Below are positions 11,691 to 22,100 of a stretch of 64,000 bases of DNA, piece by piece. The translations under genes and the position numbers were made by a program. How positions within the stretch are numbered: the stretch's first letter is position 1; every line of letters begins with the position of its first letter. Below the pieces are notes generated by a model. It was not told where the DNA came from. It saw only the letters and a list, made by a program, of their open reading frames with translations, and did no database searches. The stretch is from positions 48,044,458-48,108,457 of the forward strand of contig CM040126.1 in the NCBI GenBank assembly GCA_022559845.1, given 5' to 3'. Origin of the DNA: Amorphophallus konjac (taxonomy: Eukaryota; Streptophyta; Magnoliopsida; Alismatales; Araceae).

Positions 11691-11769
11691 AACAATTAGA
11701 AAAAGGCCTAAAAACACACAAAAATAAAAAAACTTCATATTACGGAAATATTGAAGTTCACTTTGGGGG

Positions 11770-12600
11770 TGTTAATATGTGACATGAGATTTAATCAACA
11801 TAGTATCAATTTTGGCATGTCTACAGCTGCCCCGCCTTGGCATCTGCTTTGCAAGGGAGTGAGACGAAATGAAGTGAAAGTGCAACAAGCGAAATGAAGT
11901 GGAATGAACTGATAAGTAGATGCCAAGGTGTGATGTGACACGCCTCTGACACTAAGCGTTAGAAATCTTTCCAAGATTCTGAGTGCAACAACTCCGGGTG
12001 ATTCCAAGAAAGCATCGATTGGCTGGATGAAGGAGACTAAACTAAATAAATAAAATGTACGCGAGGGCACGACAGGGAGGCACCATTGGAGAGCGGTTAC
12101 CAGCCAATATGGACGTGCTACAACCAAGGTGGATTTGCAGAAAATTAAAGTGAATGGAGATGAAGACCCAACAAAGGGACGCTTTCAAGGAACTAGCCTG
12201 AGCGGTTTCAGAGAGAATAAAGTACTTGATTTGGAGTGGAATATCTCTTGTCAACTCAATCAAGAGCGAGTAACCTTCATTATTCCGTAATATGAAGATT
12301 TTCATCATTAAGCTCAAAGTCCTACATGATGCATGCTGGGCTAAAAGAAAAAACTAAAACAAACTAAAAATAGAAAATAATCAAGGATAATATTGCCAAG
12401 CCATCTAGATTTGGTCAAGAATCCAGATCTCTGAGCTGACACTAAGCCGAAGGCCCGTTTGTCCCGCGCATCAACCTAGAAAGTGGAACCATCGTCCCAG
12501 ACCTTTAATGACTCAACGGCCTATCCGTGTGATCAAGATTCTCCTGGAATTATCACTGTTTTTGATGAAGGGGAACTCAAATTTCAGGTTTGTCAGAACC
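11770..12600 (+). repeat. Duplicated upstream block, copy A
   Basis: This block is colinear with the reverse complement of 29320-28460. Shared stretches include 'tgtctacagctgccccgcc', 'gagcggttaccagccaat', 'tcggagtggaatatctc' (one-base variants), 'gcatgctgggct' and 'gaaggggaactca'. In both places it sits 1.2-1.5 kb upstream of a PMD gene on the same strand. It may be an LTR (TG start after a G-rich tract) or the 5' part of a PMD-bearing transposon. No PBS was identified after it. Confidence 0.7.
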
Positions 12601-12879
12601 ACAAGGTCCTTGATATGCTATAATAGCGTAGAGTACCATATAGTAACAATGCTTACAGGAAAGAATACAAGAACGGAATGATGTTACTCCCATGCATCTC
12701 GAATCCTGCACTCTTCTGCACTTGAAAATTCATTAGTCCTCATGATAGAAAATATCCTCAGTTTAAACATGACATGACCATAAGTTCATAATCACAAATA
12801 AATTCTACTTAAAAGACAGCACTTAAGTTCATTAAAAATAGCATAAAGGAGCTGAATATGCAAGTCATAAATTGACGAC

Positions 12880-13045
12880 CGATAGCAGTGGCGTCAAAAG
12901 GATAAAAGACGACTAGCATCAAGGCGTTAATAGCTTTGAGATTTCAACAAAAGATGACCCTCATCAAGGCGTGAAATAAAACACGATGGAGCAAGTCGTT
13001 AATTCAATAAATGACGCCTTGAACACCGTCGTTAATTAACCATAA
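12880..13045. repeat. CpG dyad array upstream of PMD gene A
   Basis: Four or five units have the form TTGACG(a)CC, a 9-base spacer, then GGCGTCAA (best at about 12874-12899), with later units TGACCC..AGGCGTG and TGACGCC..GTCGTTAATT. The array ends about 100 bp before the TATA box at 13147. It uses the same dyad family as 11340-11690. Confidence 0.65.
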
Positions 13046-13146
13046 ATTTGAAACACACGCTTCCGACTCTGAATCAGAAAGCTTAAACCCAGTTATGCTC
13101 GTACTTGATTTTGCAGTTTCGAACGGCCATAAGCTCCTTCAAACTT

Positions 13147-13155
13147 CTATAAAAG
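13147..13155 (+). promoter_or_regulatory. TATA box of PMD gene A
   Basis: The site is TATAAAAGG within 'cttctataaaaggaggg'. It is about 115 bp upstream of the ATG at 13267, leaving room for a leader of about 80 bases rich in pyrimidines. Confidence 0.7.
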
Positions 13156-13266
13156 GAGGGATTTCCCTCAGATCAAACAAATCCTATTTTCTGCTGCTTC
13201 TTCTTCTGCTTTCGCAGGTGCTGCAAGATACTGTTAGACTTCTTTCTGCAGACAGTTACTCATAAG

Positions 13267-14039
13267 ATGGAGAGAGCTATCAAGAAACTGAAGATTTCCA
13301 CTCCTAGGCTCTCGGGAATTAATGGACATATTAGCAACAGGATCGTTCTGAACCAGGTATGTCGAGGCTTGAGTTGTTCGTTTTCTGTTTCTTCTCTTCT
13401 ACCTTCCACTGCTCATCTCTTTTATCCTCTATGCTTTCTTTTCTTTTCTTTTCTCAGGATTATCCAAACATTCCAGGGGCTAGGAGATTCACCAAAAATA
13501 AATGGCTTCCCCTCTTGCTCTCCAAATTTAGTTCAGACATGAGGGTTTTCCTATCCAGATGGCATCTCCTAGGTTTAGTTACCCATGCCAAACATTATGA
13601 CCAAATCCCCCTAGATTGGGCAGCTATAGGAGCTCTTGTTGAGATATGGCATCCTTCTACTCACACCTTCCTCTTCTCTACTTTTGAAGCCACCATTCTA
13701 TTAGAAGAGTTAGAGATGATTTTGGGCTTAAAGAAGATGAAACAAGGGGATGAGGAGAAGATGGCCATCATGCCAAGGCAAATCTCTTCTCATGAATTGC
13801 TAACAAGCTTGATTCCTAGCCCCAACTTAGTGAGCCAGATCAAAGCCACCAAAGGAATTAACCTTTTAAAGCTTGCCTCATGGGTCTACAAAAGGTCCGA
13901 CCAAGCCAAAGAGGATGATGAAATAGAACGGGTAGCAAAAGCCTTTGTTGTGTGCTTGGCGGGAGCAATCTTGTTCCCCTCCACGGAAGATTTCTTAGAA
14001 GAGTCTCAATTGAGTGCTATAGCTAGCCTTTGGGAAGGA
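13267..14039 (+). CDS. PMD-like protein gene A, cut by the assembly gap
   Basis: Exon 1 is 13267-13356 (30 codons, basic, with RLSGINGHISNRIVLNQ) and ends CAG before GTATGT. The intron 13357-13457 has a pyrimidine-rich tail ending CTCAG. Exon 2 runs open from 13458 into the gap and keeps phase 0. It encodes the plant mobile domain pattern: LVEIWHPSTHTFLFSTFE followed by ATILLEELEMILGLKK. PMD proteins (Aminotransferase-like, PF10536) occur in transposons and in a few host factors such as MAIL1/MAIN; molecular function is unclear. Gene B shares the exon layout and most of the domain. The C-terminal half is hidden by the gap, so intactness cannot be judged. Confidence 0.75.
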
Positions 14040-14139
14040 NNNNNNNNNNNNNNNNNNNNNNNNNNNNNNNNNNNNNNNNNNNNNNNNNNNNNNNNNNNNN
14101 NNNNNNNNNNNNNNNNNNNNNNNNNNNNNNNNNNNNNNN
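14040..14139. other. Assembly gap (100 N)
   Basis: Exactly 100 N separate plus-strand PMD gene A from minus-strand PMD gene C. The round size suggests a scaffold gap of unknown true length. The two genes point towards each other here. Confidence 0.95.
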
Positions 14140-15499
14140 TTTACCTGGAGGAAAGGTGCGAAGCCACTGACTGTCGTCTCCTTCTCCGAAGCCTGGGAGA
14201 GATCAGTAATCAAATGGGCAAGCAGAGCCGCCCCCCACGCATAGTGCCCCACTCTGTCCAGATCCGCCAAGATCCCGAGGAAACGGCAGTGGATGCCATC
14301 CCCTTTCGTCCCCAGCAGAAGGCGGCCCAGGAAGAAGAAAAGGAACCTCCGAAGGTCTAGATCCACCAGCTCCCTCTCGCTCGGATCTTGGGTGAAAGCT
14401 GCACGAGCATCCCCCTCCAGTCGAGCCAAGAACTCCGTTCCAGTCTCGCTAACCCGCTGGCGCGGGTCGACGAATCCGAGCGCCTCCATGATCTCCACTC
14501 GGCCGACTACCCTGCTGTCTCTATCAGTCACGCTCATCTCTAACCACAGCAGGTCCAGGGCACTCTCTCGGTAGTCGGGGTAGGTGACCCCGCTGACTGC
14601 CTCTCCGTCAACTCGTAGCCCGGTGATCCGAGCCACGTCCTCAAGTGTCGGCACCATGTGCCCCCAGGGCATCAGAAATGCCCGGCTCGGTGCGTGCCAC
14701 CGCTCCCTCAATGCCTGGATAAGAGGAAGGTCGAGCCGGAAGGGCTCAATCCTAAGGAAAGCTCCAAAGCCCATGGCGTCCACACGCGCCCTCTGGAAAT
14801 CCGGCAGCCCACGGTATGCTGCCACCACCAGGGACCAGCTAATCCGGCCCTTCATCACGCCCTGCAAACCACAAAACCAACAAAGAACACATCAGCATCA
14901 TGAACAGTCATAAACAATAATATTGTATATATACTACTTATTCTTTTATTTTATTTTTACTTTTTTTAAAAAAAATATTTTTATTTTCTTGTGGAGGCGT
15001 CCAGGCCCCTGGACGCCTCCTCTTCTTTTGTTTTATTTTTAGAAAAAGAAAAACAAAACCAAAACAAAAAATATATTAATAATATATATATTATAATGGA
15101 GGCGTCCTAGAGCCAGGACGCCTCCTTATTTTTATTATATTTCTATTACTTTTCATAAATAAATAAATAAATAAAAAGAAAAAGAAAATATGGAGGCGTC
15201 CAGGCCCCTGGACGCCTCCTTCCCTCACTACCTGGCCTTCTCTCACAGCCTCTCGCACGCCCGTTTTAGCCTATTGAACCACAGAGTTAGAATTCTGAAG
15301 TACTTACCGGGTCGTGATCGTCCTCTCCAGCGTCACCAGCATCCGCAGCAGCCTCCGCGGCCAGGAGAGGCACCTCCATCCCCTCCTCCGCAGCAACCTC
15401 CTCTGCTGCAGCCTCCTCGGCATCATCCCTCAACCTCCTCGCACGACGAGCCAGTCGTTTCCGCTTCTCTGGACCCTGGCTCGATCCTCCTCGCTCCAT
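14140..15499 (-). CDS. PMD-like protein gene C, 3' part lost in the gap
   Basis: Exon 1 is 15499-15308 (64 codons): an Arg/Lys-rich start (EKRKRLARRARR) then an Ala/Glu-rich acidic run. It ends CCG before GTAAGT. The intron 15307-14862 ends TTTGCAG. Exon 2, 14861-14145, encodes a typical PMD: LIQALRERWHAPSRAF, TLEDVARITGLRVDGEAV, and later GWGAALLAHL-type sequence (YAWGAALLAHL). It ends FLQ before a good donor (GTAAA, 14144-14140), the same exon junction I remember in many PMD genes. All boundaries are phase 0 and no stop is seen. The remaining exons would lie in the gap. It is not closely similar to A or B. Three palindromes lie in its intron and four upstream of its TATA box. Confidence 0.75.
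14993..15219. repeat. Three 28-bp palindromes in intron 1 of gene C
   Basis: Copies lie at 14993-15020, 15098-15125 and 15192-15219. Copies 1 and 3 have arms GGAGGCGTCCAGG and CCTGGACGCCTCC with a 2-base centre. Copy 2 keeps perfect 11-bp arms (GGAGGCGTCCT / AGGACGCCTCC) around a changed 6-base centre. Spacers are A/T-rich and about 70-80 bp long. Confidence 0.9.
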
Positions 15500-15575
15500 G
15501 GGGACTAGGAATAGGTCGTCTAGGGTGACTGGGTCGTCAGATTGAACAGTAAATGAGCAATAGGGGGGGGCAGCC

Positions 15576-15583
15576 CTTATAAG
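15576..15583 (-). promoter_or_regulatory. TATA box of PMD gene C
   Basis: Read on the minus strand: CTTATAAG, followed by GGGCTG and a run of C. It lies about 77 bp upstream of the ATG at 15499 and about 18 bp downstream of the nearest palindrome. The promoter-like site at 30177 has the same order: palindrome, TATA box, C-run. Confidence 0.6.
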
Positions 15584-15600
15584 TAGGAGTTACCTTCTTT

Positions 15601-15820
15601 GGGGCGTCCAGGCGCCTGGACGCCCCCAGAATTTTTATTTTTTTCAAAATTCAAAAAAAATTTGGGGCGTCCAGGCGCCTGGACGCCCCCAAAACAAAAA
15701 AAATCAAACAAAATAAAATAAAATAAAATTTGGGGCGTCCAGGTCCCTGGACGCCCCCAAAACAAAAAATAAAATAAAAATAAAATAAAAATTAGGGGCG
15801 TCCAGGCCCCTGGACGCCCC
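15601..15820. repeat. Four 26-bp palindromes upstream of gene C
   Basis: Copies are at 15601-15626, 15664-15689, 15732-15757 and 15795-15820, so start-to-start spacing is 63, 68 and 63 bp. Arms are GGGGCGTCCAGG and CCTGGACGCCCC. The first two copies have centre CG and are perfect 26-bp palindromes; the others have TC and CC centres. Spacers are A/T-only or nearly so. Confidence 0.95.
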
Positions 15821-15986
15821 CACAATAAAAAAAAATTTTCAAAAAAAATATTTATATATAATAAAAGTAAAAAAAGATAAGAATATGTATATAATCCAAA
15901 CAAAATAAAAAACACAAAGAAAAAGAAAAACCATAAAAAAGATAATAATTAAGGGGACGGGGGTCCAAAACATCCAAATGCCAAAT

Positions 15987-15992
15987 TTTATT
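15987..15992 (-). terminator. Poly(A) signal of PMD gene B
   Basis: On the minus strand the site is AATAAA, 22 bp after the stop codon of the PMD reading frame at 16016-16014. It is the plant near-upstream element type and supports a real transcription unit. Confidence 0.55.
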
Positions 15993-16013
15993 CCATCAGA
16001 AAAGTAGAGTGAA

Positions 16014-16629
16014 CTACATCAGGGGTTTAGGCGCCTTAGGCCTTAACTTCCCCAGTTCGGTTACATAAGCCCTCCACGGCTCGCATTCCTCCACCACGTG
16101 CGCTAAGGCCTTTCCCGCAACACTTGTCTTCCAGGGAGCTTTAATGGCCTTCGCTTCCTTCGCGTCCGCTTCAGTGCCCAACTCCCTTTTCTTCAAAGGA
16201 ACAATGCCAGTCGGTGGCGGGAACGAATGGCGTGGGATGCCAATCTGGAGGCAGCACCGATGCGCACTATAAAGGATGAACTCGGTCGCACCCATCAGTT
16301 GAAGATCAACTTCGGGAGAAGGCCTCATGAGGAGATCAAGCGAAAGCAAACATGCCGGTGCGCAAGTGAAGAAGCCTTGTGTCACGGTGCGGAAGTGAGA
16401 CCACCAGTCTTCACGTTTCTTCAGCCACGGAACGCGGTTCACTACAGTACCACCGAAGCCTAACACGTCGGCTATGTGGTGAAGCGGGCTTTGTTGGAAG
16501 AGCTTCGAAGCGGTTGGCATTCCCTCGCGGTAGTCGAATTTGAAGTGCAAATCAAGCCAGCAATTCAAGACAAGTGCGCAACCAAAAGGAGGCTTACCCA
16601 TGCTCGAGGCAGTAAGGCCACTATACAGG
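16014..16629 (-). pseudogene. 3' part of PMD gene B, beyond the Athila insertion
   Basis: The frame is open from the insertion point to a stop at 16014 (about 204 codons). It continues the PMD fold: SSMGKPPFGCALVLNCWL, then EDWWSHF, then EFILYSAHRCCLQIGIPR, the 'H-R-x-x-Q-x-G' region near the end of many PMD proteins. The frame of the 5' part (27923-27311) continues here in phase once the Athila element and one target duplication are set aside. The gene was thus open until the insertion. It is now disrupted by a 10.7-kb insertion. Confidence 0.75.
16625..16629. repeat. Target site duplication, left copy (ACAGG)
   Basis: ACAGG precedes the TG of the 5' LTR at 16630 and is repeated at 27311-27315 directly after the CA of the 3' LTR. 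A perfect 5-bp duplication shows that this is an original, unrearranged insertion. Confidence 0.95.
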
Positions 16630-18011
16630 TGATAAGTCTCCATTTCTTATGATAATACATCGCATAAACACCATTTTTATGTGCATATAATTAGGTAATT
16701 ATGCATATTTCATAGTTAACCTCAACTCCACATTTAAATTGGAGCTTTCACGTAAATTGATTAATTCAATTATCTTATTTAATAATAAATTGAAGTTGAG
16801 GGCCATGATCATTAATTCTCCATTGCATAATCATGAGCATTTGAGATTTATGTGCACATTGTGGTAATTTGTATGGACTAAAGTGCAATTATGTGTGTGT
16901 AGGACACCGAAGGTAATTACAAAAGAAGTTGGGGGCAAAAGGGTCATCACCATTTTGACCAAGTCAAATAAAGAATTCAAATTATTTTGATTGGAGGGAA
17001 AGGAAAGTTCAAAATTTCGAATTCAAAGTTTGAAAAGGAGGAATCCAAACTTTAAGTTTGGAAAGGAGGAAAAGGACATCCAAAATTTGAATTAAAGGAG
17101 AGACATGATGAGCCTTGGGAAATGGGGTGCCTAAAGTCCAAGAAAGGGGGTGCCCACCTACTTTTACTCTTCCCCATGCATCATATTCCATTTGAATCTT
17201 AGCCATCCATCTCCTTTTGATATAATCTCCATCCTCTATCTACCAAACTTTCCCTATAAATAGCCCATGGTAAGGAGGAGAAGGGGAGTTTTTTCTTTGA
17301 GCAATCTTTCACTCTCCCTCTTTCTCTCCCAACCTTAGGCCTCCGGTTGCTCCCATTTTGTCCTCCACAACTCCCCTTTCATGGCGGCGTGCACATCAAG
17401 ACGGGCGACGTTCCAAGGCTCGTGACGTGGACGGCGACGGCTTCTTCATCCACCTCTTCCCACGGTGATCTCTTTCAAGGCGGAGTGATCCTCTCCAAGG
17501 CTCGGCGAGGAGGAGACGACGGCGTCATCACCATTGCTACTACCATCTTCACACCTTAGGCTCCTCTTTTTGTTATTGCTTTAGTTTTATTTCACTTCAT
17601 TGTAATCTCATTGTGCCATTAGTGTAAACTTATTTCACATTTCATGTACTCTTCCTTTTAAGTTAATGAAAGTTGCTCTCTTGATCTAGTTCTTGCTCTT
17701 CTTCCCTCTCTATCTCTTTCTTCTATATTTTCTTACCACTTCATACAATTATTTTCTATAGCATAAGCGCATAGTCATGGTGTTTTCAATTAAGTGTTAG
17801 AATCATTCTTTGTTTCCTCACTTTTCTTCAAACAATCAAATCACAAATATTTTCCAAAGGAGTCCAAAGTTTTTAACTCTAAAAATCTATTCTTCCTTGT
17901 GGATTCGACCCGTGCTTGTCCGAATACTACATTCTCTTTTGATCATTTTGTGCGAGTGCGGTTTTAAGATTGTTATACGCATGGTTTAAACGACGAACTT
18001 TCGCGTTATCA
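16630..18011 (+). repeat. 5' LTR of the Athila element
   Basis: The LTR spans TGATAAGTC... to ...GCGTTATCA, 1382 bp. A TATA box (CTATAAATA) is at 17254-17262. The R/U5 part is GC-rich around 17380-17540 and then A/T-rich. Differences from the 3' LTR lie near 16743, 16803, 16856, 16914, 17233 and 17734. Confidence 0.95.
17254..17262 (+). promoter_or_regulatory. LTR TATA box (Athila promoter)
   Basis: CTATAAATA in the context 'tttccctataaatagccc' is the only strong TATA element in the LTR. The matching site in the 3' LTR is at 26553-26561. Transcription would start about 30 bp downstream, placing U3 at about 650 bp. Confidence 0.75.
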
Positions 18012-18016
18012 ATTTT

Positions 18017-18034
18017 TGGCGCCGTTGCCGGGGA
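18017..18034 (+). other. Primer binding site, tRNA-Asp
   Basis: TGGCGCCGTTGCCGGGGA is complementary to the 3' end of plant tRNA-Asp(GTC). It starts five bases after the LTR end. tRNA-Asp priming is usual for Athila elements. Confidence 0.9.
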
Positions 18035-19146
18035 GGAATGGTGATTTTTGACTTAAGAACTTTGTTTTCCTTATGTATATAGTGTACTAATAAAGTTCTC
18101 TTTTCTTATTTTTACAGGAAAAAAGAAAAAAAAAAGAAGCAACTTGAAAATTCAAAAAAAAATTTAGAGGTAAGTCTCCACCTTTTCCTTAGTCTTTTTG
18201 TCATTCATTGTGAAAAAAAAAGAACGGGGGAACGCTTTTCAAGTAAGTATCCAAACTTTTCCTCCTTCATTTTAATTTCATTTCTCTACATTTTATATCT
18301 TGTGGTTAGATAGGTTCACTAAATAAAAACATAAAAAAAGGCATCACTTGAACTTCAATAAAAATCTTCATTGCAAGAGTAGAAATCACACCTTCATGTT
18401 CTAAGTCATGCATCATTTAGGATAGAAGCTCTTTTTCTTTATTGTCTAATTGTTGCTAATTACATTGTTGAAGATTGCGGGAGGCAAGGTGAGTACTCTA
18501 ACTTTTCCAAAAGCATGCTCATGCATTTTCATGCTTGCATAGAACCCCTTGTTTGAACTTACTTTGTTGCATATCATTTCAAAATATCTTAAGGGCAACA
18601 CCCATAAGCAAGATAAGGTGGGGATTTCATCACCCTTCCTTAGCCCACAAATCATAATACTCTTGCATCTTTGCATCACCTAGACCTCAAATAAAATTCA
18701 GTAGACATTGGCCCTAGGTTCACACTGTGGTTCTTGTGTTATTTGGGCTTACCCTCTTATGAAAACCGGTGCCTAAGGCAAGACGGTCGGATGGCAAACG
18801 CCTTAAGCGGGCTAGTGGTTTGGCATAATTAGGTCCCTACGAAAGTAGGGGGAACCTCCCACTACCCCACCCCTTACCTGGCCGGTGGAAATATTGAGGG
18901 TGAACTTAAGTTTCACTTTAGCCATTTTGTGAAACCCAATTTGTAGGTGTAGGTCACATCTAGGACATTAAGTAATTTGTGTGACAACTTGTTTGTGTTC
19001 GCATAAAAAAAAATAAAAATAAAAATAAAAACAAAATATCATCTTCTCACTCTTCGTCTTAATTTGAGTAAAACAAAAAAATAAAAAAAATAAAAAAAAA
19101 TCATCATAAAAAATTTTCTCCCATCTCTCATCTTTAACCTTGGTTT

Positions 19147-22100
19147 ATGCAAGGGAGAAGATCTCAACACCGTGACTTAGTTGAGCCCATTAGTGAGATT
19201 GAGCGATTCATTTTTAATCCGGCTCAAAATCAAACCCAACCTATGACTGAACAACACCAATTAGGGGTGCCCAAACAGATGAAGGAATATTTCATTCCTT
19301 CAAATTATCAGCCATCCACTTGTATCCAACTGCCTAATGTCCCTGCTTTGCACTATGAGATCAAATCTAGCACCATCCAGATGCTCCCATCCTTTTATGG
19401 GAAGACCAATGAAGATCCCTATAAACATCTGGATGAATTTCTAGAAATTTGTTCCACTGTGAAAATTCAAAATTTCACAGATGATGCTCTCCGCTTGACC
19501 TTATTCTCGTTCTCACTTAAGGACAAAGCCAAATACTGGCTAGGGACCTTAGGGAAACCTATTGGCACATGGGCAGATATGCAGCATGAGTTCCTTAAGA
19601 AGTTTTACCCCATCGGTAGAACCAACACCATGAGACGTGCAATCACAGGATTCGCGCAACTCCCAAATGAACAAATACATGAATCATGGGAGAGATTAAA
19701 GGAACTCCTCAGAAAATGCCCACATCATGGGCTTTCCAAATGGCAAATAGTGCAAGCTTTCTATGAGGGCTTAGATGATCAAGTTAGGCAGATTGTGGAT
19801 GCATCATGTGGTGGAGCCTTTATGAGTAAGAGTGAAGATGAGGCATATGCCTTATTTGAAATGTTGAGTGATAATTCAATCAACCATGCTTCCTTATCCT
19901 CATATGAGAGAACCATTGGGCCTTCTAAACGGGCCGGGATGTATCGGGTAGAACCTGATGCTAGAGTGGATGTGAATTTTATCCATCAAAAATTGGACAA
20001 GGTCGACATCATGGCCCAAAAGCTAGAACATGTTGATATGCTGGCCCATAAGTTAGACCAGCTCCTGGCCCAAAACAAACAAGAAACCACCATCTCAACT
20101 ACGTCCAACCCATACCTGGACCCAACACATCATGAGACGTGTGCTTTATGTGCTAGCTCGGACCATCATGTGTCTGAATGCCCAACAGCAGCCCAATTGC
20201 CATCTTTTATACAGGAGCAAGTCCAAGCAGCCCAGGGGTTCTCTAAACCCAACTATGACCCATTTTCTAACACCTATAATCCGGGCTGGAGGAATCACCC
20301 CAATTTCAATTGGAGAAATCAACAAGCTCCTAATCAACCGACAATCTCCTCCGCATCTCAAGCTTACAAACCACCGATCCAACACCAATTCCAAGCTCAA
20401 TCACCATTTCAAGGAAACGCTTATGGTCGAGGACCGCAAGCCCAACAACCACTTCCCCGATTCAACCAGGGTCAGGCCCCATACCAACCTCCTCAGCTTA
20501 ATTACGGGCAGTCTTCTAATTCTCAACAAACCTATCAACCTCCTCTGCAACACCACCAGGACTCCCAAACTGATGATAGATTCCATCAGTTACAACAACT
20601 AATTCTGGCCCAAAATCAATCCTTCCAACAAACTATTCAAGCCCAAAGTCAATCTTTCCAACAGACCCTCCAAGCCCACCAGCAAACCATCTCTAAGTTG
20701 GAGACTCAATTAGGCCAATTGGCTGAAGCCACCATGAGAAGGGAAGTGGGCCAATTGCCAAGTCAGCCCATTGCCAACCCACGAAATAATCCTCCGGGCT
20801 TCCCACAACCAAACTTCCCCATTAACCAGCCAATTCCTCCTCTCCTCCAGCACCCATCAGGTCAAATACCACAAAAAGGCCCACAACTCGAAAATGCAAA
20901 AGCAATTTCGACCTTAAGAAGTGGTAAAGTCCTCGAAGATCCTCAAGGGTCCACTCCTAGTTCATCAGTCCAGGCCCCTGACATATCTTCTGATAGTGAG
21001 GAGGAGCCCAGCCAGGAAGAGGATGTCAAGGGAAAGAGGAAAATAGAGGAAGGGCCTAGCACTTACCAACCTATAGTGCCATTTCCTAATGCCTTAAAGC
21101 CCAAAAAGAAACAACCAGCCCATAATGAGGAGATGATGCAGCTCTTCAAACAAGTACATATCAACATCCCTCTCCTCGATGCCATCAAACATGTCCCGGC
21201 CTATGCTAGATTCTTAAAAGAAATGTGCACTCCTAGGCGGGAGCCACGAGTGACCTCGGAAAAGGTTCGGCTTCCTGAGAACGTTAGTGCCGTAGTCCTC
21301 AACCAACTTCCAAGGAAGTTAAAGGACCCTGGAGCACCCCTTATCTCTTGCAACATTGGGGGTGTGACCTTTGATAAGGCTCTCCTTGATTTAGGAGCCA
21401 GTGTGAATTTACTTCCCACCTCCATCTATGAGCAGTTTGACATCGGTGAGCTCAAGCCTACACCCATTATTCTCCAGCTCGTCGATAGATCAATCAAGAC
21501 TCCAAAGGGCCTTATTGAGGATGTCATTATTAAAGTGAATGAGTGCTACTTCCCTGCCGACTTTCTTATTTTGGATATGGTTTCTCCCCAAGAAATCAAG
21601 CATACTCCTATCATTTTGGGTAGACCATTTTTAGCCACGGCTAGGGCTAATATAGATTGTGCTTCAGGAGTTATGGACATATCTTTTGGGGATCAGAAAG
21701 TCAGCATCAACATTTTCAAGGCATCTAAATTTTATGATCAAAAAGAAGATTGCTATGTTGTTGACACCATTGAGGAGTTACTGGAGATTGAAGGGGACAG
21801 TAGGACCAGAATAAGAGAAGAAGTTGACATCCTGTCAACTCAACTTAGGACATGGCCCCCAGTTGAACCTTTACCTCAGCTTAAATCTGAACCAGCTCTT
21901 CCCTCTTTACAATCCCCTCCTCAGGTTGAACTAAAACCATTGCCGGCCTCCCTTAAGTATGCATTCCTAGGCCCAGACCAAACCTTGCCCGTCATCATAG
22001 CAAGTGACCTTGAACCTAAGCATGAGGAGAAACTAGTTGAGGTCCTTAAATCTCATAAGGGGGCTATAGGTTGGTCTGTCGCTGATCTTAAAGGGATTAG

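Larger units (their letters stand above)
1762..11769 (+). mobile_element. Decayed 3' half of a Tat-type Ty3/gypsy element
   Basis: The order is the one expected for the Tat lineage: the RNase H tether, a second archaeal-type RNase H, integrase, a long non-coding 3' region with tandem repeats, an antisense gene, and a G-rich tract (tttgggggtg, about 11762-11771) that could be the polypurine tract. The element is truncated at its 5' side: the reading frame starts abruptly with QAIADFFAEHPVP, the end of the RT/RNase H region in Tat elements. Protease, reverse transcriptase, gag and 5' LTR are not in the window. The right boundary is uncertain because the proposed LTR start near 11770 also begins a block shared with 28.5-29.3 kb. 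Confidence 0.6.

Noticed and set aside
14993..15219. MicroRNA precursor hairpins
   Set aside because: Stems of 11-13 bp are too short for a plant pri-miRNA, and the symmetry is a tight palindrome without loop.
14993..15820. CRISPR-like look of regularly spaced palindromes
   Set aside because: This is a plant nuclear sequence; spacers are A/T-rich low-complexity DNA of variable length, not unique protospacers. It continues into an intron.
17009..17559. Two short frames repeated exactly at 26308-26858
   Set aside because: They lie inside the Athila LTRs and are repeated because LTRs are identical. No known domain.
20132..20602. 156-codon frame overlapping Athila Gag
   Set aside because: It is a shadow of the Gln/Pro-rich Gag linker in another frame.
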